Source of the DNA: JADGRA01 sp052143535
GTDB lineage: Bacteria; Myxococcota; Myxococcia; Myxococcales; Myxococcaceae
Assembly: GCA_052143535.1 (NCBI GenBank)
Contig: JBKQSS010000038.1
Span: forward strand, 51,754-115,753
DNA: 64,000 nt
Reading direction: 5' to 3'
Positions 59,716 to 64,000 of the stretch are shown piece by piece; within the stretch, counting starts at the first letter, position 1, and the number at the start of each line of letters is the position of its first letter. The notes below the pieces were generated by a model that saw nothing but the letters and a program-made list of their open reading frames with translations, was not told where the DNA came from and ran no database searches. The position numbers were made by a program, and so were the translations under genes.

Positions 59716-60942
59716 TCAAATTCCGCGTAGCACGGTGGCTTTGCCCACCCGGCCCAGCGCGAGAATGGTCGCGGCGGTCCGGAGCAGCACCTGGCGGCTG
59801 CGAGAGACTTGGGCCACGCGCTCGTAGGCGTCCTTCATCGCTCGTTCCAATTCCGCGTTGACTCGTTCCTCGTCCCAGGCGAGATGCTGAAGGTTTTGCA
59901 CCCATTCAAAGTAGCTCACCGTGACGCCTCCCGCCGAAGCGAGAATGTCCGGCACCACCACCACGCCCCGTTGTTCGAGCAACGCGTCCGCCTCCGCCTC
60001 TGTCGGCCCGTTGGCTGCCTCGAGCACCACCCGGGCTCGGACTTCCGCGGCAATCTCCCGGGTGAGGACGCCTCCCAGGGAGGCCGGCACCAGCAGGTCG
60101 CAGTCCGCGGTGAGGACCTCTTCTGGGGTGCAGGCATTCCCTCCGGGGAAACCCCGGACCGCGCCGAAGCGCCGGACGTGCTCGAAGAGCGCAGGGACGC
60201 TCAGCCCCGATGGTTCCCGGACGCCGCCCGAAACGTCGCAGACCGCGACCACCTTGGCCCCGCCCTCGGCCAGCGCCCGTGCGGCGTGTGAACCAACGTT
60301 TCCGAAGCCATGGACGGCCACCCGCGCCCCCGGCAGCGGCAGCCCCAAATCGCGCAGCACCTCGCGAGCGACATAGAGCAGGCCCCGCCCGGTGGCTGCC
60401 TCGCGCCCGCGCGAGCCCGCGAGTTCGAGCGGTTTCCCAGTCACCACCGCCGGAGCGTGCCCGTGGTGCTTGCCGTACTGGTCCATCACCCAAGCCATCA
60501 CCTGCGGGTTGGTGTTGACGTCAGGCCCGAGCACATCGCGGGTGGGGCCGAGGACGTCCGCCAGCTGGTCCACGTACTTGCGCGTCAGGCGCTCCAGCTC
60601 CTTGGCGGTGAGCTGGCTTGGGTCCAGGGCCACGCCCCCTTTGCTGCCTCCGAAGGGCAAGTTCATCACCGCCGTCTTCCAGGTCATGAGCGAGGCCAGC
60701 GAAACCATCTCCTCGCCGTCGACATCGGCGTGGTAGCGCAGGCCCCCCTTCATCGGGCCGCGACTGTTGTCGTGCTGCACCCGCCAGCCGGAAAAGGTGC
60801 GAACTTCACCGGCGTCCATCTCGATGCTGACCTGGATTTTTATCTCGCGCAGCGGCGCCGAGAGCAGCATCTCGATGCGGTCACCGAGGTCCATCAGACG
60901 GGCCGCGGTGCGGAAGTAGTGGGTGGTGGCAGCGAGCGACAT
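59716..60942 (-). CDS. gdhA: Glu/Leu/Phe/Val family dehydrogenase (glutamate dehydrogenase)
   Basis: This 408-aa enzyme reversibly deaminates glutamate to 2-oxoglutarate. The catalytic segment is LPFGGSKGGVALDP with the active-site Lys, preceded by GGLRYHADVDGEEM. GPDVNTNPQVMAWVMDQYGK and GFGNVGSHAARALAEGGAKVVAV (the NAD(P) Rossmann motif) follow in order. Length and order match the bacterial hexameric GDH branch. Substrate choice between glutamate and leucine/phenylalanine relies on subtle residues, so the name is the most probable one. It is on the same strand as the DEAD-box gene, four bases downstream. Confidence 0.9.
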   Translation of the reverse strand: MSLAATTHYFRTAARLMDLGDRIEMLLSAPLREIKIQVSIEMDAGEVRTFSGWRVQHDNSRGPMKGGLRYHADVDGEEMVSLASLMTWKTAVMNLPFGGSKGGVALDPSQLTAKELERLTRKYVDQLADVLGPTRDVLGPDVNTNPQVMAWVMDQYGKHHGHAPAVVTGKPLELAGSRGREAATGRGLLYVAREVLRDLGLPLPGARVAVHGFGNVGSHAARALAEGGAKVVAVCDVSGGVREPSGLSVPALFEHVRRFGAVRGFPGGNACTPEEVLTADCDLLVPASLGGVLTREIAAEVRARVVLEAANGPTEAEADALLEQRGVVVVPDILASAGGVTVSYFEWVQNLQHLAWDEERVNAELERAMKDAYERVAQVSRSRQVLLRTAATILALGRVGKATVLRGI

Positions 60943-60945
60943 CGA

Positions 60946-62781
60946 CTAACGACGCCGCGCCCGCTCGATTTTCAAGGTCTTGCCTTGATGGTGCTGGCCA
61001 TCGAGCTTCTCGAACGCCGGAGCGTCGGCCTCTGCAACGAAGGCATAGCTGTAAGTCGGCCGGAGCTCGAGACGGGCCAGCTTACCGGTCGGGGCCCCCA
61101 AGACCTCGAGCGCGGCGCGGAGCCCCGCTTCGTCAAGGCCCTCGGCAGAGCCAAGGTTGAGCCAGAGCCGGACTTGGCCAGTGACCTCGCTGCGCGGTCG
61201 ACGCGAACCCTCGCCGGTCGAGCTGGTCTCAGACGGCCGGTCCCGCCGGGGTGGGCGCTCACGGCGGGCTCCAGTGGGCTTGGGGCCCCGTTCCCTCTCG
61301 CCGCGCTCAGCTCCGCGTTCGCTGCGCTCGCGCTTGGGCTCGCGGGGAGGCAGGCCGGCAGCTCGTTCCTCGGCCAGAACTGCCTGCGCCTTGTCGATGC
61401 GCAGGTGGTGGAAGAAGGATTTGAGCAAGAAGCCAATGAGGTCGTCCGCGTCTTGCCGACCCTTGAGGGCGCCGGCCAGGGCCAGGTAGCCCTCGTAGAC
61501 ACTGGAGGAGGCGGCTTCTTTGATGTCGCGCACGTGGCGCTCGGTCCAGAGCTTGAGGGCTTCCTCTGGGCTGGGCATCTGACGCTTCTCGAAGGCGATG
61601 CCATACTTTTTCTCGAGGACGGAGAGGGTGCCTAGCTCACGTCCCGAGATGAGGTTGATGGCGACGCCCTTCTTACCGATGCGGCCGGTCCGGCCGACTC
61701 GGTGCAGGTACACCGCAGGGTCCTCCGGCAGCGAGTAGTTGATGACGTACTGCAGGTCGGAGATGTCGATGCCACGCGCGGCAATGTCGGTGGCCACCAT
61801 GAAGGCGACCTCTCCACGCTTCACCTTGGCCATTACCCGCTCACGCTCAGACTGGGGGAGGTCGCCGTTGAGCAACTCGGCGTCGAATCCGGTCCGATTC
61901 AGCACCGCGGTGACCAGCGCCGTGTCGTCGCGCGTGTTGCAGAAAATGATGGCGTTGTCCGGCTCCTCCATCTCCAGCACGTAGATGAGATTTCGCGGCT
62001 TGGGATAGGCGTCGGTCACGTCGTACCGGATGTGGTGGATGTGGTCGACGGTGAGCACGTCTCCCGACAGCAGCAGCGCTTCGGGCGAGGCGGTGTACTT
62101 GGCGATGAGCCGTTGGATGTCCGGCGGAACGGTGGCGCTGAAGAGCAGCACCTGCCTGCCCTGCGGGAGGCAGTCCAGAATGCGGGTCACCTCCTCGTAG
62201 AAGCCCTGGTTGAGCATCTCGTCTGCCTCGTCCAGCACCACGTGCCGGCAGCCCTCGAGTTTGAGGTTCTTGCGGCGGATGTGGTCATAGACGCGTCCAG
62301 GCGTTCCCACCACGATGTGAACGCCGCCCTCGAGCGCATCCTCCTGAGCCTTCATGGAAGCGCCGCCGTAGATGGCAGCGACTTTGATGCCCTTGTACTT
62401 GCCCAGGTCCCCCACCTCGGCCGCCACCTGAAGGGCGAGCTCTCGGGTGGGACAAAGCACGAGAACGCGGACCTCTTTGTCCGCGGCGTCAATGCGCTCC
62501 AACAACGGCAGGCCGAAGGCCGCCGTCTTGCCAGTGCCGGTCTTGCTGCGAACGATGAGGTCCCGGCCGGCGAGGGTCGGGGCGAAGGCCTTGGCCTGGA
62601 CCGGGGTCGGCCGCAGGTAGCCACGCTCGGCCAGCGCCCGGCGCACCTCGGGAGAAATGGGGAGGTCGTCGAAGCCGATGTCGGCGACGTAGTCCTCTGG
62701 ACCAACCGCCGGCGAACCATCCTCGGCGCCCCCGCCGCCCGAAGGTGGCGTGGACGAGGACGCAGGAAAAGTGTCTGTCAT
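60946..62781 (-). CDS. DEAD-box ATP-dependent RNA helicase with DbpA-type RNA-binding domain
   Basis: The 611-aa helicase has all motifs: Q motif (FDDLPISPEVRRALAERGYL, PTPVQAKAF), motif I SKTGTGKTAAFGLP, Ia PTRELALQ, Ib GTPGRVYDHI, II DEADEMLNQGF, III FSATVP, and VI HRVGRTGRIGKKG. After a charged, Arg/Glu-rich linker the C-terminus (QVRLWLNLGSAEGLDEAGLR ... RLELRPTYSYAFVAE) is the DbpA/CsdA RNA-binding RRM-like domain. ATG 62781 is chosen. It is likely a ribosome-assembly or cold-shock helicase (CsdA/DeaD-like). It is divergent from the sigma factor gene, with 59 bases between start codons. Confidence 0.93.
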   Translation of the reverse strand: MTDTFPASSSTPPSGGGGAEDGSPAVGPEDYVADIGFDDLPISPEVRRALAERGYLRPTPVQAKAFAPTLAGRDLIVRSKTGTGKTAAFGLPLLERIDAADKEVRVLVLCPTRELALQVAAEVGDLGKYKGIKVAAIYGGASMKAQEDALEGGVHIVVGTPGRVYDHIRRKNLKLEGCRHVVLDEADEMLNQGFYEEVTRILDCLPQGRQVLLFSATVPPDIQRLIAKYTASPEALLLSGDVLTVDHIHHIRYDVTDAYPKPRNLIYVLEMEEPDNAIIFCNTRDDTALVTAVLNRTGFDAELLNGDLPQSERERVMAKVKRGEVAFMVATDIAARGIDISDLQYVINYSLPEDPAVYLHRVGRTGRIGKKGVAINLISGRELGTLSVLEKKYGIAFEKRQMPSPEEALKLWTERHVRDIKEAASSSVYEGYLALAGALKGRQDADDLIGFLLKSFFHHLRIDKAQAVLAEERAAGLPPREPKRERSERGAERGERERGPKPTGARRERPPRRDRPSETSSTGEGSRRPRSEVTGQVRLWLNLGSAEGLDEAGLRAALEVLGAPTGKLARLELRPTYSYAFVAEADAPAFEKLDGQHHQGKTLKIERARRR

Positions 62782-62840
62782 CTGTGGAAGGGGGCTTAAT
62801 CCCTGGGGCCGTCTCTGGCAATGTCCCGCGCCGGCCACAA

Positions 62841-63956
62841 ATGCCCAAACCGCGCAAAGCCAAAGGTTCGCCAAAAGCCAAGCGCCAGCCGGTCAAGGCT
62901 CGCGCCACGCCTCGGCGCAAACCGCCTCAGCGCGCGCCTGCCGCGGAGCCGGTGCCAGCCGAGCCGGCGCCGGTACCCCGGCCAGCCCCCGACGCCCGTG
63001 GGGCGAAGCGCGAAACGGCTCACTCTCCGGGGAGGGAGGAGGAAACGCTCAAGGACGTCGAGCGCCCGTTGAAGGAGCCGGCAGCGCGGGGACTGGAACG
63101 CGCGGACCCTCTGCGCGCCTACATGACCGAGGTGCAACGCCACCCACTTTTGAGCCGCGAGGCGGAGACGGCCCTGGCGCGGCGCTATCGCAGCACGGGG
63201 GATTTGGACGCTGCGGCTCAGCTGGTTTCGGCCAATCTCCGCCTGGTGGTGAAGCTCGCTCACGAGTACCAGCGCAACCCCATCGCCCTGCTCGACCTCA
63301 TCCAGGAGGGCAACATCGGGTTGATGCAGGCGGTGAAGAAATTTGACCCGGAGCGAGGGGTCAAGCTGTCGACCTATGCCGCCTGGTGGATTCGCGCCTA
63401 CCTCCTCCGCTACATCATGGACAATTGGAAGATGGTGAAGTTGGGCACCACCGAGGCCCAGCGCAAGCTCTTCTTTAAGCTGCGGCAGGAGCAGCAGCGG
63501 CTGACCTCACAAGGGGTCGAGCCGAGCCCAAAGCTCCTTGCCGAACGGCTGCACGTCACGGAGCGCGACGTGGAAGAGATGGACCAGCGCCTCGGTCAGG
63601 ACGAGATGTCCCTCGACGCGCCGGTGGGCGAAGACGGGAAAACCACTCGCGTCGAGCGGCTCATGCCGGCCAGCTCCATTCAGGGCGCGGACGAGCAGCT
63701 GGCCAGCGAGCAAGTGAAGCGCCTCTTCCGAGACAAGCTCGGCGACTTCGCCAAACAGCTGGACGGCAAGGAGAAGTACATCTTCGACAAGCGTCTCATC
63801 GCCGACGAACCGATGACCCTCCAGGACATTGGCACGCATTTCGGCGTGTCTCGGGAGCGAGCACGCCAAATCGAAGCCCAGCTCATCGGGCGAATCCGCG
63901 ACTACCTGCGTCGCGAGATTCCAGACTTCGACGTGGTGGCCAAGCCAGAGGTGTGA
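62841..63956 (+). CDS. rpoH: RpoH-like sigma-70 family factor with basic N-terminal extension
   Basis: The 371-aa sigma factor has region 2 (ANLRLVVKLAHEYQRNPIALLDLIQEGN, KKFDPERGVKLSTYAAWWIR) and, following region 2.4, the RpoH-type box NWKMVKLGTTEAQRKLFFKLR. Region 3 and a region 4 helix-turn-helix (MTLQDIGTHFGVSRERARQIEAQ) complete it. The first 85 residues are a Lys/Arg/Pro/Ala-rich extension absent from E. coli RpoH. It is the heat-shock-type branch; in myxobacteria several paralogues of this branch serve stress or development, so the exact role is open. ATG 62841 gives MPKPRKAKG. The last 44 bases of the window after it show no feature. Confidence 0.88.
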   Translation: MPKPRKAKGSPKAKRQPVKARATPRRKPPQRAPAAEPVPAEPAPVPRPAPDARGAKRETAHSPGREEETLKDVERPLKEPAARGLERADPLRAYMTEVQRHPLLSREAETALARRYRSTGDLDAAAQLVSANLRLVVKLAHEYQRNPIALLDLIQEGNIGLMQAVKKFDPERGVKLSTYAAWWIRAYLLRYIMDNWKMVKLGTTEAQRKLFFKLRQEQQRLTSQGVEPSPKLLAERLHVTERDVEEMDQRLGQDEMSLDAPVGEDGKTTRVERLMPASSIQGADEQLASEQVKRLFRDKLGDFAKQLDGKEKYIFDKRLIADEPMTLQDIGTHFGVSRERARQIEAQLIGRIRDYLRREIPDFDVVAKPEV

Positions 63957-64000
63957 GGCCGGTCCCGAAGAACCACCTCAGGCCGAGACGCGGGCAGGGG

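Noticed and set aside
1..64000. tRNA, rRNA, CRISPR arrays and prophage genes
   Set aside because: The intergenic gaps are mostly short and none shows a cloverleaf-like or repeat-spacer structure; no phage structural or integrase gene was recognised. A covariance-model search was not possible.

Overview
The window is about 64 kb of high-GC, gene-dense bacterial chromosome. It most likely comes from a Myxococcota (myxobacterial) genome. The evidence is three secreted Cys-rich or metallopeptidase-like proteins ending in MYXO-CTERM-like tails (Cys-Ser, short hydrophobic stretch, Arg cluster), Pro-Asp-Ala-Gly linkers behind lipoprotein or secreted cores, a DUF4388-type signalling domain, an RpoH-like sigma factor with a long basic N-terminus, and a Kdo-type sugar isomerase that implies a lipopolysaccharide outer membrane. 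Species cannot be fixed from the sequence alone. No rRNA, tRNA, CRISPR array, prophage or biosynthetic megacluster was seen.

Layout. 0-4.3 kb: lysine/DAP and folate operon (lysA 3' end, dapA, dapB, folK) plus a secreted TPR protein carrying a 23-residue PPGHP repeat. 4.3-8.5 kb: MFS exporter, a DUF4384-like membrane protein, and a one-pass sensor joining a cytoplasmic DUF4388 domain to a periplasmic amino-acid-binding-protein domain. 8.5-14.4 kb: kdsD and a complete branched-chain amino-acid-type ABC importer (livKHMGF order on the minus strand). 14.5-18.4 kb: a lipoprotein alpha/beta hydrolase divergent from its probable GntR/FCD regulator, each preceded by a TGTATACA palindrome sitting in the predicted -10 box, and a Cys-rich secreted protein whose 3' end overlaps gntR on the opposite strand. 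18.5-27.2 kb: a 912-aa thiolase-like protein with a degenerate cyclase-like C-terminus, etfBA, an MBL hydrolase, a cation/proton exchanger, a DMT exporter and a beta-CASP nuclease-like protein. 27.2-34.7 kb: M13 peptidase, pentapeptide-repeat protein, RluA-type pseudouridine synthase, class A penicillin-binding protein and a tiny Cys-rich lipoprotein. 34.67-35.95 kb: a complete IS5-like element with CTAG target duplication. 36-38.7 kb: histone-deacetylase-like, methyltransferase and SDR operon. 38.7-44.2 kb: chemoreceptor-like protein, MFS transporter, tatB, an unusually large tatC, and ohr. 44.2-50.4 kb: two tandem paralogous secreted metallopeptidase/PA-domain proteins with a small lipoprotein, two small genes, a rhomboid-fold protein without catalytic residues, and YceI. 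50.4-59.6 kb: a long Pro/Ala-rich protein divergent from a pentose-phosphate operon (tkt, tal, zwf, glk, rpe). 59.7-64 kb: glutamate dehydrogenase, DEAD-box helicase and a divergent RpoH-like sigma factor.

Most of the window is core metabolism and envelope function. The parts most worth a second look are the thiolase/cyclase-like fusion (18.5 kb), the DUF4388-periplasmic sensor fusion (6.4 kb), the TatC insertion (42.5 kb), the divergent GntR circuit with an orphan terminator between its two genes (16.8-17.2 kb), and the MYXO-CTERM metallopeptidase pair (44-48 kb). None of these has been checked against a database; functional names rest on motifs read by eye.
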